A stretch of DNA of 64,000 bases from Ornithinibacillus caprae (GCF_009728145.1 NZ_WOCA01000014.1:54858-118857), one strand, 5' to 3'. Numbered from the stretch's first letter, positions 43,196 through 52,277 are shown. Translations and numbers: made by a program. Notes: generated by a model from the sequence alone, not told the origin.

Positions 43196-44248
43196 TTATT
43201 TCAATTTATATTTCTCTTGCCTAGATTTCTTTACCTTTTTCCACTTATTTTTTTCTTCGATATGTAATTTCTTATCCTGTTTTCTCTTTTCAAAAGCAAT
43301 TTCCCGTTTTAGCTTTAAATAACTACGATAACGGCCTAATGATAGTTCCCCTTGTTCTATAGCCTCTTGGACACGGCAGCCTGGTTCTGTATCATGTTGG
43401 CAATCATTGAAACGACATTCCTTTTCCAACACTTCGACATCCTCAAATGTTGCATCCAAACTAGAGTCAACATCCCACAATTGTAATTCACGCATACCTG
43501 GAGTATCAATTAACAATGCCCCATTAGGAAGCATAAACATTTCACGGTGTGTAGTTGTATGACGGCCTTTACTATCCTCTTCACGAATATCATTTGTTAA
43601 TTGAACTTCTTTACTTAATAATGTATTGACCAAAGTAGATTTACCTACACCTGAAGAACCTAGTAAAGCAGCAGTTTTCTTAGGGAGAAGGTGTTCCCAC
43701 ATCTCTTCAATACCTTCACCCGTTATATTACTTACCGTAATAATAGGAACCCCTATTGCTACATTCTCTACTTCAGATAAAGCAAGTTCTAATTCATCTA
43801 AAGAACATGTATCCTTTTTGGTCAACACAATAATAGGCTTCGCACCACTTTCATATGCCAACAAAATATATCGCTCTATTCTTCTTACATTTAAATCCTG
43901 ATTTATAGAATTTACAATAAAAACGGTATCAATATTTGCTGCGATAATTTGAGCGTCTGTCCTTAAACCTGCAACTTGCCGGACGAATTTACTTTTACGA
44001 GGCAATATTCGTTTAATTACTGCTTTTTGCTCATCAACTAATTTTTGAACCTCTACCCAATCACCGACAGCTGGAAAGTCAAGCGGGTTTTCTACCTCAT
44101 TGATAAACTTACCACTTAAATGGCCAATATAATCTAGTGTCCCATCAGAAATTCGATAACTGTTTTTCTGTACGGTAATTACACGAGCTACTAGCTCCGC
44201 ATTTGTTTGATCAAATTGTTCCCAACCTAGATTTTCTAATTTACGCAA
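43196..44248 (-). CDS. rsgA: Ribosome small-subunit-dependent GTPase RsgA (YloQ-like)
   Basis: A 350-residue circularly permuted GTPase acting in 30S maturation. The N-terminal OB domain (1-100) has VGDWVEVQ. The permuted GTPase has G4 as LTKKD before G1 GSSGVGKST and G3 DTPGMREL. The C-terminal zinc knuckle reads CRFNDCQHDTEPGCRV, then a very basic tail. Stand-alone and somewhat divergent, so possibly a second RsgA paralogue. Start is TTG 44248 with AAGGAGG 10 bases upstream. That Shine-Dalgarno can be sequestered by an upstream segment. Confidence 0.9.
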   Translation of the reverse strand: MRKLENLGWEQFDQTNAELVARVITVQKNSYRISDGTLDYIGHLSGKFINEVENPLDFPAVGDWVEVQKLVDEQKAVIKRILPRKSKFVRQVAGLRTDAQIIAANIDTVFIVNSINQDLNVRRIERYILLAYESGAKPIIVLTKKDTCSLDELELALSEVENVAIGVPIITVSNITGEGIEEMWEHLLPKKTAALLGSSGVGKSTLVNTLLSKEVQLTNDIREEDSKGRHTTTHREMFMLPNGALLIDTPGMRELQLWDVDSSLDATFEDVEVLEKECRFNDCQHDTEPGCRVQEAIEQGELSLGRYRSYLKLKREIAFEKRKQDKKLHIEEKNKWKKVKKSRQEKYKLK

Positions 44249-44256
44249 TAAATCTT

Positions 44257-44304
44257 TTCCTCCTTGAGTGTTGGAGGAAGTCCGATTACTCCGACAGTTC
44301 CTCC
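44257..44304 (-). promoter_or_regulatory. Possible Shine-Dalgarno switch upstream of rsgA
   Basis: Minus strand: GGAGGAA (44304-44298), 18 bases, TTCCTCC (44279-44273), 9 bases, GGAGGAA (44263-44257). The last is the rsgA ribosome binding site. The middle segment is perfectly complementary to both outer ones, so two exclusive hairpins exist: one frees and one hides the site. Confidence 0.55.
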
Positions 44305-44558
44305 ATGATGTTATTTACTGTTATATAACCCAAAAAACGTTTAATTACTGTCATAACACATCACTCCCTTTCATGGATGAACCCTTTTATTAATACTTCT
44401 CTTTCTATAATATTACAAAATTCTAAAATGGCAAACATTTTATGTGAAAAAGCACAATTTTTTATAGGAAAATATTACTATTTTTGTCAGATCAAACACA
44501 TTAATCTAAAAAATATTTTATCATATAGGTACATGATTAATTTTAAGGAGGAGATTAA

Positions 44559-45170
44559 ATGGAAAATAAAGATAGCGAGATCATGCCACAGAACCCAGTA
44601 CAACATGATTCAGGAGAGGATAAGGATAAACCAGATATTAGCTACATTGATTTCTTGATCCAAACTATTAAGAATCCTGATGGAATTCTAACGAATGAAC
44701 CCAAAGGCTACCATACTTATGGAATGATAAACATCATCGCCTTTATTGTCTTAGTTATGGTAAATTCACTAGTTGGAAGATTAATAGTAGTTGTACGCTA
44801 CAATTCAGATTTTGGTAATGTATTTAATTATCTAAGTAGGGGAATTGCTTATCTCGTTGCCATTGCTATTTTGCTTGCTGTTTTTAAGCATTTTGCAAAT
44901 AAAAATGGTCATACATTCGATTTGAACTTTTTTATGGAGAAATTTGGAGCTCTTTTAATAGTCCCAAGTATTTTTATAGCAGTATCTTTACCTTTAGATG
45001 CACTAGATATAACGTTTCACTCATGGATTAACTCCCTTTCATTTACATTTTTATATATTTCTATATTTTTGATTTCATACTTGTTTGTTGCACGAAATAA
45101 CATACAAACTGCTAGTATATTTGTAATTGGATTCTATCTAGCATACAGACTTATATACTATATTCTCTAA
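44559..45170 (+). CDS. Multi-pass membrane protein, YIP1-like topology, function unknown
   Basis: A 203-residue protein. The polar, acidic N terminus (1-60) contains DFLIQTIKNPDGILTNEPKG. Five hydrophobic segments follow (about 53-72, 92-112, 125-145, 150-172, 180-202). The layout resembles YIP1/DUF1189-type bacterial membrane proteins, but no motif settles it. AAGGAGG lies 8 bases upstream of the ATG. It is monocistronic between rsgA (divergent) and the deaminase gene. Confidence 0.7.
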   Translation: MENKDSEIMPQNPVQHDSGEDKDKPDISYIDFLIQTIKNPDGILTNEPKGYHTYGMINIIAFIVLVMVNSLVGRLIVVVRYNSDFGNVFNYLSRGIAYLVAIAILLAVFKHFANKNGHTFDLNFFMEKFGALLIVPSIFIAVSLPLDALDITFHSWINSLSFTFLYISIFLISYLFVARNNIQTASIFVIGFYLAYRLIYYIL

Positions 45171-45244
45171 GCAAGAATTATTTGTTAGAAAATGACAAAT
45201 ATGAGATAATAGTCCTACTATTCCAAACTTAAGTAAGGGAAATC

Positions 45245-45730
45245 ATGATAAAAGATTTTGATTCCATCAACCACGAAACATTTATGGGAGAAGCATTAAT
45301 TGAGGCAAAAAAAGCAGGAAAACGAGGCGACAGACCTATTGGTTCGGTCATTGTCCATAACGATGAAATAATTGCTAGAGGTGCCAATAGCATTGAAACA
45401 TCTAACAGCAATGTTGCACATGCTGAAATTGAGACCATTAACCAAAATACTGCCTATTTACGCAAGCATGCGAGAGAGTGCATTATTTATTCAACGGTAG
45501 AGCCGTGTGTCATGTGTTTATCCACAATTGTCATGGCTAACATTCGTAATGTAGTATTTGCCGTTGAAGATAAGTATATGAACATGAAACCATTTATTGC
45601 ATCGAATCCTTACATAGAAAAACGTGTTCATAACTATGTTGGTGGAATTTTGGCAGATGAATCCTTAAGGATATTAAAAAAATATTCACCTGAAGCTGCT
45701 GAAGTTGTATTACATGGACAAAAAGTGTAG
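45245..45730 (+). CDS. Nucleoside/nucleotide deaminase family protein
   Basis: A 161-residue cytidine-deaminase-fold protein. The zinc site is complete: AHAEIET (His and catalytic Glu, about 60-66) and EPCVMC (two Cys, about 83-88). It resembles guanine deaminase/TadA-like enzymes but lacks the tRNA-binding features of TadA, so the substrate is uncertain. Its last codons and stop form the 5' arm of a terminator. Confidence 0.83.
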   Translation: MIKDFDSINHETFMGEALIEAKKAGKRGDRPIGSVIVHNDEIIARGANSIETSNSNVAHAEIETINQNTAYLRKHARECIIYSTVEPCVMCLSTIVMANIRNVVFAVEDKYMNMKPFIASNPYIEKRVHNYVGGILADESLRILKKYSPEAAEVVLHGQKV

Positions 45731-45750
45731 AGATTTCTACACTTTTCTGT
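45721..45750 (+). terminator. Terminator overlapping the deaminase stop codon
   Basis: AAAAGTGTAGA pairs perfectly with TCTACACTTTT across GATT. The stop codon TAG is inside the 5' arm. Confidence 0.75.
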
Positions 45751-45816
45751 AGATAGAAAAGCTCTCTGCATAAGTCTAACTTAAGGCATTCACCATAAAG
45801 ATTTGGTGAATGCCTT
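45747..45816 (-). repeat. Dispersed double-hairpin repeat, copy R5
   Basis: On the minus strand: GGCATTCACC with GGTGAATGCC (perfect first hairpin), then TTAGACTTATGCAG and a decayed second hairpin, AGAGCTTTTCTATCT. Orientation is opposite to R1-R4. Confidence 0.75.
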
Positions 45817-45874
45817 CATTTTTCTAAAATTCCATAGGGCAACATTGATTAAGGTCAAAAATGAATATTGCTAG

Positions 45875-46177
45875 TTAACAGATAAATGATAAGAAGTCAT
45901 CTTCTTGTACGGTATTTTCTGCAACAATATTTTTATGAATCTTACCACAAGAAGTACACCGATGAACAATTTGATAACCTTTTTTTGAATGAAAATATAC
46001 TTCAACAGGTTCCATTAAACCTTTACAAAAACTTGCACGATCACCTGGTTTGTCATCCATATGTTTCGAAAATAAACAATATGGGCAATGGTTTCGAAAG
46101 CTACCATTTGTAAGTGGCTCTACCCAAGCTCCACACTGTTCACATTGAAATGCTGTATTTAATATTTTTTTACTCAA
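45875..46177 (-). CDS. RNHCP domain zinc-ribbon protein
   Basis: A 100-residue protein with four Cys pairs or half pairs: CEQCGAW, RNHCPYC (the RNHCP signature, residues 28-34), SFCKGLMEPVEVYF and RCTSCGKIH. It looks like a small zinc-binding protein of the RNHCP family, of unknown function. TTG start with AGGAGG 11 bases upstream and AAAGGA closer. The 320-base possible structured RNA lies directly upstream on the same strand and could be its leader. Confidence 0.8.
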   Translation of the reverse strand: MSKKILNTAFQCEQCGAWVEPLTNGSFRNHCPYCLFSKHMDDKPGDRASFCKGLMEPVEVYFHSKKGYQIVHRCTSCGKIHKNIVAENTVQEDDFLSFIC

Positions 46178-46204
46178 GATCCTTTTCCTCCTAGATTTAT
46201 TTAA

Positions 46205-46515
46205 AAATCTATGGAGGCAGGGTTCCGTTTCCTTTTCCTCACAAAGTAAGTCCCAGGCTTTACGAAACTAGTGACATGTTCACCGCCTTCCTTTTGAGAC
46301 CGCGATTACTTCTAGTTCCAGCTTCAATACAGCCTATTTCATCTGTATATCCGAACCACGGCTAGTTTTGTGTCTTTGTACCAGCCACTGTAAGACGGAT
46401 TTTCATCCACCTTCCACTAGTAAGTGTATGTTTCGTATCACTGGCGTCGGCAGCCGTCCCCTATTCCTGAGTTAAAGCAAAGTCAACGATTGCAATCCTC
46501 TCCTTATACACTACC
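46205..46515 (-). ncRNA. Candidate structured RNA or long leader upstream of the RNHCP gene
   Basis: About 310 bases with no credible frame and raised GC. On the minus strand a 9-bp hairpin AAGGTGGAT-GAAA-ATCCGTCTT (GNRA loop; 46419-46398) is clear. Also seen are ATACAG/CTGTAT (about 46357-46333), GGCTGGT/ACTAGCC (about 46394-46368) and CGGCTGCCG near 46462. I cannot match it to T-box, cobalamin, FMN, lysine, SRP, tmRNA or RNase P patterns. Confidence 0.45.
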
Positions 46516-46576
46516 TTTTCTAATGCTACCCTATGTAATTATTTTATCACTATTGCAACCCCCTTTTATAACTAAA

Positions 46577-46607
46577 AAACGTATGGAATATTAATTTCCA
46601 TACGTTT
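46577..46607 (-). terminator. Terminator of the aldo/keto reductase gene
   Basis: AAACGTATGGAA pairs perfectly with TTCCATACGTTT across a 7-base loop, with T residues following on the minus strand. Confidence 0.8.
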
Positions 46608-46620
46608 CTTGGTTTAGCGT

Positions 46621-47445
46621 TTATCGTACATTCATTTCATTCGGTTCTGGACCTTTACGCTGATTACGATTAAGTTTTGCCATTTCAGCCATGTCTTCCT
46701 TACTCAATTCAAAGTCAAAGACATTAAAATTCTCTTCAATACGCGAAGGTGTAACGGATTTAGGAATGACAATATTCTCGTATTGTAAGTGCCAACGAAT
46801 AATTACCTGCGCAGGTGTTTTACTGTATTTTTGAGCAATTCCTGTTACAACATCATGATTTAATACTTCTCCACCTTGCATTAAAGGACTCCAAGCTTCT
46901 AAATAAATATCATGCTCTTTACAAAAAGCTTTTAATTCAGATTGTTGTAAGTATGGATGGCATTCCACCTGATTAACTGCTGGCACAACATCACATTCGT
47001 TCAATAGTCGCTCAAGGTGCTCCACATTAAAATTACAAACACCAATTGCTTTTACTTTTCCATCTTTATATAACTTTTCTAATGCTTTATATGTATCTAC
47101 ATATTCATCAAACTCTGGTGTTGGCCAGTGAATTAAATATAAATCTACATAATCAAGACCTAATCTTTCTAGGCTTGCGTCAAAAGCTTTTAATGTATTC
47201 TCATATCCTTGATCACTATTCCAAACCTTTGTTGTAATAAATAATTCTTCACGAGGAATATCTGATGCAGCTAATGCTCGACCGACTCCATTTTCATTTT
47301 GATAGACCTTTGCTGTATCAATTGAACGGTAACCAACCTCTAATGCTTTTGCTACAGCTGGCGTAGCTTCTTCATCAGGAACTTGCCATACACCAAATCC
47401 AAGCTGTGGCATTTTTAAACCATTGTTTAATGTTACATATTGCAT
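46621..47445 (-). CDS. Aldo/keto reductase (YvgN/YtbE-like)
   Basis: A 274-residue NADPH-dependent (beta/alpha)8 reductase, often active on methylglyoxal and other aldehydes in Bacillus. The catalytic tetrad is visible: Asp and Tyr in SIDTAKVYQNENGVG, Lys in FITTKVWN and His in YLIHWPTP. VIPKSVTPSRIEEN binds the NADPH phosphate. ATG 47445 (MQYVTLNNGLKMPQLGFG) has AAGGGTG 8 bases upstream; the frame continues to 47508 but without homologous sequence. Confidence 0.9.
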   Translation of the reverse strand: MQYVTLNNGLKMPQLGFGVWQVPDEEATPAVAKALEVGYRSIDTAKVYQNENGVGRALAASDIPREELFITTKVWNSDQGYENTLKAFDASLERLGLDYVDLYLIHWPTPEFDEYVDTYKALEKLYKDGKVKAIGVCNFNVEHLERLLNECDVVPAVNQVECHPYLQQSELKAFCKEHDIYLEAWSPLMQGGEVLNHDVVTGIAQKYSKTPAQVIIRWHLQYENIVIPKSVTPSRIEENFNVFDFELSKEDMAEMAKLNRNQRKGPEPNEMNVR

Positions 47446-47680
47446 GTATTCTGCACCCTTTCTCTTGTTTAGTGGAATTAGTTTACCATAATGTCGATTC
47501 GTTCTCAAAAAATTAGCTCTTCACGTGAAAACATAGCTGTATAAATCTTAGTTTGACTTATAAAGCTTAAGAAAACATGTTCCTTCCTCTTCAAATATTA
47601 TATTTCATCATTTTAATAGGATTTCTACATGCTCATAGCGAATATTAATATGATAATCATAATTAAATTAGGTGAAGCAA

Positions 47681-48463
47681 ATGACTAACGGAAAAACAGA
47701 GATTGTTCTGCAAGCTATTGAATATATGAAAACGCATTTAGAGGAAGAAATAACATCCGAACAACTTGCTAAACATGTTGGTTATAGCCCTTATCATTTT
47801 AGTAGAGTTTTTAAAGAAGTTACCGGTGTATCACCTCGTCATTATTTATCAGCATTACGAATTGAGACAGGAAAACAAATTTTAGTAAATTCCTCCTCTA
47901 CTATTTTAAAAACGCTATTGGATATTGGTTTTAGAAGCATGGGAACCTTCAATTCAAAATTTAAAAGATTTGTTGGCATCCCACCCAAACAATTTCAATC
48001 TAGCATTCACGAGTTACATCACTTTGTAAATGAGTACCAATTCTCAACTAAAACACGAAGAAAAGTACACCCCCCTTCGATTACATGTCATCTAGAAGTA
48101 CCTTCAGATTTTAAAGGTGTTTTATTTGTAGGACTTTTTCCAAGGCCAATCCCTGATCAGAATCCCGTTGTCGGAACTGCACTCGCTCACCATGAAACAA
48201 GCTGCACCTTTTCAACCGTACCTAAAGGAACCTATTATATTTTAGCTGCAGCAATATCTAGGAGTTTAAATCCTAAAAATTACTTTGTACTAGATAAGGC
48301 ATTGCGTGGAATAGCTGAGCATCCCGTGACTATACAAGATGATACAGAAAGCACGGTATCTATTACATTAAGAAATCCGCTTCCTTATGATCCACCCATA
48401 TTAATCAATTTACCAAAATTACTATTAGAGAAAGAGAAAAACAGCAAACAAGAAGAAAAATAA
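47681..48463 (+). CDS. AraC family transcriptional regulator
   Basis: A 260-residue protein with the AraC double HTH at the N terminus (about 5-105): ITSEQLAKHVGYSPYHFSRV then FKEVTGVSPRHYLSALRIE, followed by LLDIGFRSMGTFNSKFKRFV and GIPPKQF. The C-terminal half (about 115-255) is an effector-binding-like domain with no clear motif. It heads a run of glyoxalase/VOC, DUF899, AHSA1 and amidase genes and is probably their activator. ATG 47681 has AGGTG upstream; the GTG at 47672 lies in that site. Confidence 0.86.
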   Translation: MTNGKTEIVLQAIEYMKTHLEEEITSEQLAKHVGYSPYHFSRVFKEVTGVSPRHYLSALRIETGKQILVNSSSTILKTLLDIGFRSMGTFNSKFKRFVGIPPKQFQSSIHELHHFVNEYQFSTKTRRKVHPPSITCHLEVPSDFKGVLFVGLFPRPIPDQNPVVGTALAHHETSCTFSTVPKGTYYILAAAISRSLNPKNYFVLDKALRGIAEHPVTIQDDTESTVSITLRNPLPYDPPILINLPKLLLEKEKNSKQEEK

Positions 48464-48519
48464 TTATTTATTAACATTTACAATTAGATTAGTTTTCCAA
48501 AATAAGGAGGAATCTTCAC

Positions 48520-48882
48520 ATGTTAAATCAAGTTTGTGTATTGACCGTCAAAGTAGATGATTTGGATGCGAGTCTTGAATTCTATACGAAAGTTCTGGAT
48601 TTTAGTGTGTCCAAAAAATATAGTGATACCATTATTAGCTTAGAACATAATGGACTTCCATTCATCCTTGAAAAGGCAGACACCGTAGGTCAGCCATCCC
48701 GTTCTAATACTGTCTTGCTTGGTATTCAATCTACAAATATTCACGATGGTTTTGAACGATTGAAATCCAAACAAGTTAACGTTCTCTTTGATGAACCGAA
48801 GCCTTGTCCTCCTGGATATTTCTTTGTTATTGAGGATCCTACTGGTAAGCAAATTGAAATCGTTGAATTTGTAGAGGAGTGA
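48520..48882 (+). CDS. VOC family protein (glyoxalase/bleomycin-resistance fold)
   Basis: A 120-residue single VOC module, probably a dimer. It begins VCVLTVKVDDLDASLEFYTK and ends VIEDPTGKQIEIVEF with the conserved C-terminal Glu. The first metal position reads VLTVKV rather than a His, so metal binding is doubtful. AAGGAGG lies 8 bases upstream of the ATG. The next gene starts 5 bases after its stop, so they are one transcript. Confidence 0.85.
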   Translation: MLNQVCVLTVKVDDLDASLEFYTKVLDFSVSKKYSDTIISLEHNGLPFILEKADTVGQPSRSNTVLLGIQSTNIHDGFERLKSKQVNVLFDEPKPCPPGYFFVIEDPTGKQIEIVEFVEE

Positions 48883-48887
48883 TAGCT

Positions 48888-49787
48888 ATGAGTCAAGAAG
48901 AAATAATAAATCAAATGAAAGAACTAGAACAGGAAATATTAGCTAAAAAACAAAAGCTAACAGAATTAAGAAGATCCATTCCTTATCAAAAAGTAGAAAA
49001 CTATCAGTTTATAATTTCCATGAATAAGAAAGTTAGTTTACTTGATTTATTTGGGGACAAAAATGAATTAATTGTCATTCAAAATATGGGCAAATCCTGT
49101 TCATATTGCACCATGTGGGCAGATGGTTTTAACGGAGTCTACCATCATATCATTAAAAAAGCAGCTTTTGTAGTTGCCTCCCCTGACAAACCAGAGGTAC
49201 AAGATGCATTTGCAGCTGAACGTAGATGGCAATTTCCGATGATTTCTACGATCGATACAACCTTCAAAGAAGATTTTGGATTTAAAAGAAACAACAATTA
49301 CCATCCAGGTGTTTCTACTTTTACGAAAGATGCCAATGGAGAAATTTATCATGTAGCCAATGCACCATTTGGTCCTGGAGATGATTTTTGTGCGATATGG
49401 CATTTGTTTGATCTCTTACCAACTGGATCTAGTAACTTCCATCCGAAGAGAGCAATTAATCAAACGACAGATTTCCAGTTAACAAATAATATCGCAATCC
49501 AAGTTAAAAATTATCACGATGCGTTAACATTCTATACCAAGGTATTTGGAATGGAAAAGGTAGATGACTTGGATTCTGAAGTAAAACTTCAATTTGCAGG
49601 AAATTATTTTTATGTTGAAGATAATGATTCAAATAACATTTTTTTCGAATTTGCAGTTAGTGATTTTCCACAAGCAAAGAAACTGTTATTGGAAAATGGT
49701 TGCCAAATTACGAAAAAGTATAATGAAAAAAGCATAATGATTTCAGATCCTTATGGATTAAAATTTCATGTATTTGAAAGCGTATAA
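48888..49787 (+). CDS. DUF899 thioredoxin-like domain fused to a VOC domain
   Basis: A 299-residue two-domain protein. Residues about 1-190 form a DUF899 (AhpC/TSA-like) domain, preceded by a coiled coil (EIINQMKELEQEILAKKQKL). It has GKSCSYCTMWADGFNGVY, HPGVSTFTKD and DDFCAIWHLFDLLP. Residues about 200-299 form a VOC module (NIAIQVKNYHDALTFYTKVF to SDPYGLKFHVFE). DUF899 proteins normally stand alone, so the fusion is unusual and links redox and VOC chemistry. ATG 48888 follows GAGGAG by 8 bases. Confidence 0.85.
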   Translation: MSQEEIINQMKELEQEILAKKQKLTELRRSIPYQKVENYQFIISMNKKVSLLDLFGDKNELIVIQNMGKSCSYCTMWADGFNGVYHHIIKKAAFVVASPDKPEVQDAFAAERRWQFPMISTIDTTFKEDFGFKRNNNYHPGVSTFTKDANGEIYHVANAPFGPGDDFCAIWHLFDLLPTGSSNFHPKRAINQTTDFQLTNNIAIQVKNYHDALTFYTKVFGMEKVDDLDSEVKLQFAGNYFYVEDNDSNNIFFEFAVSDFPQAKKLLLENGCQITKKYNEKSIMISDPYGLKFHVFESV

Positions 49788-49821
49788 TTACACGTCTTGT
49801 AGTATTTAGGAGGAGCTATAA

Positions 49822-50349
49822 TTGCATACAATCCAAGGAAATACACTTACCAACACGATAACAATACAAGCATCTATTCAACTTGTTTGGCACGCATGGA
49901 CGATTTCGGAAAGAGTTTCCGAATGGTTTGCCCCAAAAGCAGAAATAGATTTAAGAGTAGGTGGAGCTTTTGAACTTTACTTCATTCCAGAGAATACCAG
50001 CACGATGAATACAAAAGGATGTAAAATAATAAGGGTGCTCCATGAAAAAGAACTCCAATTCACATGGAAAGGTCCTGATCAATTTACTAATATAATGAAT
50101 CAAGAAAATGAGTTAACTATCGTACATGTAAACTTTCATAAAATAGATCAAGAAACTACGAACGTAACCATCAACCATAGTGGATTTAAAGAAGGGAACG
50201 ATTGGCAAGAAGCCATGAAATGGCACCAGACAGCTTGGACTGATGTTCTTAGCAGTTTAAAGTCTGCTCTTGAAAAAGGAGCAGGGAACCTATGTTGTCA
50301 CCCCATAGAAATAGATACTGGTTATCCTAATTCTACGATAAAACGGTAA
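49822..50349 (+). CDS. SRPBCC/AHSA1-like START-fold protein
   Basis: A 175-residue single-domain protein with the AHSA1 pattern: TIQASIQLVWHAWTISERVS then EWFAPKAEIDLRVGGAFELY, and a late EAMKWHQTAWTDVLSSLKSA helix. Such domains bind hydrophobic ligands or act as chaperone activators; here it may serve a small-molecule reaction with the neighbouring VOC genes. TTG start at 49822 with AGGAGGAG 5-6 bases upstream. The next gene begins 12 bases after its stop. Confidence 0.83.
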   Translation: MHTIQGNTLTNTITIQASIQLVWHAWTISERVSEWFAPKAEIDLRVGGAFELYFIPENTSTMNTKGCKIIRVLHEKELQFTWKGPDQFTNIMNQENELTIVHVNFHKIDQETTNVTINHSGFKEGNDWQEAMKWHQTAWTDVLSSLKSALEKGAGNLCCHPIEIDTGYPNSTIKR

Positions 50350-50361
50350 AGGAGGAGTCCA

Positions 50362-50757
50362 TTGATTTACGAAATGACAATTCAGATTCGAGTTACAGAT
50401 ATATCGGAAGGTCAAAAGTGGTATGAAACGCTCCTTCAAAGAAAACCTGATTTTATTCCACACGAAGGTTTTGCAGAATGGGAGCTGATTCCTGGATGCT
50501 GGTTGCAAGTAGCAGAAGGAATTCCCGCAAAAGACAGTGGCCCTCTTCGCTTAGGTGTTCTAGACATTGTTTCTGAACGGGAAAGAATTAAAGGGGAACT
50601 TAAAGTACCTCATTTTGACATATTTTCCAGGGAAGAGGTCCCAGTGAAATGGGCTACTTTTACAGATCCATGGGGAAATCGGCTCGGACTGTTTGAATAT
50701 ATTAATGAGATAGAAAAAAATGAACAAATTCAGAACATTAGTGGTGAACTGGATTAA
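50362..50757 (+). CDS. VOC family protein
   Basis: A 131-residue single VOC module. It starts EMTIQIRVTDISEGQKWYET and ends WATFTDPWGNRLGLFEYI with the C-terminal Glu. Core residues FIPHEGFAEWELIPGCWLQV are as in antibiotic-resistance/glyoxalase relatives. TTG start at 50362, 6 bases after GGAGG; ATG 50374 is an alternative with poorer spacing. Part of the AraC-headed run. Confidence 0.82.
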   Translation: MIYEMTIQIRVTDISEGQKWYETLLQRKPDFIPHEGFAEWELIPGCWLQVAEGIPAKDSGPLRLGVLDIVSERERIKGELKVPHFDIFSREEVPVKWATFTDPWGNRLGLFEYINEIEKNEQIQNISGELD

Positions 50758-50831
50758 TGAAAGGTATATACTTTTATTAATAGACAAAATATTTCAAGTA
50801 GTACTAAAACACTAATCCAGGAGGAAACCAA

Positions 50832-52277
50832 ATGACCACAAAAATAATTGAACTAGCAGAAGCAACCATTGATGACATTCAAAAAAATATGGAATCAGGG
50901 GAACTAACATCCAAAGAACTTACCATGCTATACTTACAACAAATTGCTTCTTACAATCACCAAGGACCGAAGATTAATGCCGTGCTTGAAGTAAATCCTG
51001 ATGCGCTTCATATTGCTGAGGCACTGGATATTGAACGCAATCAAAAAGGGGCTCGTGGTCCTCTTCATGGTATTCCCATTCTACTTAAAGATAATATAGA
51101 CACGGCTGATAAAACACATACAACTGCAGGTTCTATTGCTCTGAAAGATCATTATGCTGAAGAAGATGCGTTTATTACGAAAAAACTCCGTGAAGCAGGG
51201 GCTGTTATTTTAGGTAAAGCAAATCTAACTGAGTGGGCAAATTTCATGACGGTTGATATGCCTAATGGTTACAGTTCACACGGTGGGCAGGTACTTAATC
51301 CATATGGACCAGGAAAATTTGATGTAGGTGGATCAAGCTCTGGACCGGGCGCAGCAATTGCAGCTAATTTTGCACTAGGAGCAATTGGCACGGAGACGAG
51401 CGGATCAATCCTAAGTCCAGCAAGTAGCAATTCATTAGTTGGAATTAAGCCAACTGTAGGTTTGCTTAGCAGAACTGGAATCATACCTATCGCAAATAGT
51501 CAAGATACTGCAGGACCAATGACACGTACTGTAACAGATGCAGCTATCTTACTAGGAGCCTTAACAGGACAAGATGCCCAAGACCCTGCTACCGCCATGA
51601 ACCCAGAAATAATTACAGATTACACCCCTTACTTAAACGAGAATGGATTACAACATACACGTCTTGGTGTATCACGTGATTATTTAAAAGGATTGCCTGA
51701 AGAAGAGTTAGATATAGTCAATAAAGCATTATTAGATATGGCAAAATTAGGAGCAACTATTATTGACCCTATTGAATTACCAACAAAGCTACCGAATCCG
51801 ACTGTACTCTTTCATGAGTTTAAAAGTGGCTTAAATGCTTACTTATCTAAACTACCAACTAAATCACCTGTTCATTCCTTATTAGATGTCATTAATTATA
51901 ATCAGGTACATGCTAAAGACGCTCTAAAATATGGACAAGAAGTATTACTAGATTCAGAGAAAAAAAGCGGAACATTAACAGAGGCTGAATACATTACTGA
52001 TCGTCTTGAAGACATTCGTACTTCCCAGGATGAAGGAATTGATTTAGCAGTAAAACAGCATAGTTTGGATGCCCTAGTATTTGTTAATAACTATGGTGCA
52101 GGAATTGCAGCCAAAGCAGGATACCCTTCCATTACAGTTCCTGCAGGATATACTTCAGAAGGTAAACCTGTTGGAATCACATTTACCGGCACTCAATTTA
52201 CAGAAGCTAAGTTAATAGAATTAGCATTTGCTTATGAGCAAGCTACAGAACATCGAAGAGCACCTAAATTAACATAA
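50832..52277 (+). CDS. Amidase signature family protein
   Basis: A 481-residue GatA-type amidase. The Ser-cisSer-Lys triad is visible: Lys in [17 protein letters not shown] (about 84-100), the cis-Ser in [17 protein letters not shown] and the nucleophilic Ser in [13 protein letters not shown]. No gatB or gatC is near, so it is not the tRNA amidotransferase subunit; the substrate is an unknown amide. AGGAGG precedes the ATG. It is 74 bases after the VOC gene and may belong to the same cluster. It ends before a strong terminator. Confidence 0.9.
   Translation: MTTKIIELAEATIDDIQKNMESGELTSKELTMLYLQQIASYNHQGPKINAVLEVNPDALHIAEALDIERNQKGARGPLHGIPILLKDNIDTADKTHTTAGSIALKDHYAEEDAFITKKLREAGAVILGKANLTEWANFMTVDMPNGYSSHGGQVLNPYGPGKFDVGGSSSGPGAAIAANFALGAIGTETSGSILSPASSNSLVGIKPTVGLLSRTGIIPIANSQDTAGPMTRTVTDAAILLGALTGQDAQDPATAMNPEIITDYTPYLNENGLQHTRLGVSRDYLKGLPEEELDIVNKALLDMAKLGATIIDPIELPTKLPNPTVLFHEFKSGLNAYLSKLPTKSPVHSLLDVINYNQVHAKDALKYGQEVLLDSEKKSGTLTEAEYITDRLEDIRTSQDEGIDLAVKQHSLDALVFVNNYGAGIAAKAGYPSITVPAGYTSEGKPVGITFTGTQFTEAKLIELAFAYEQATEHRRAPKLT

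Noticed and set aside
44377..44658. 93-codon plus-strand frame overlapping the start of the 44559 gene
   Set aside because: The gene at 44559 has a strong AAGGAGG site and protein-like composition. The overlapping frame has neither.
45245..45730. tRNA adenosine deaminase TadA with a neighbouring SRP RNA, as in B. subtilis
   Set aside because: The zinc motif fits the superfamily but the rest differs from TadA, and no SRP RNA signature is found nearby.
46205..46515. tmRNA, SRP RNA, RNase P RNA or a known riboswitch
   Set aside because: None of the diagnostic sequences I know (tmRNA tag and acceptor stem, SRP GGAAG loop motif, RNase P GAGGAAAGTCC, T-box, B12 box, FMN or lysine cores) could be found on either strand.
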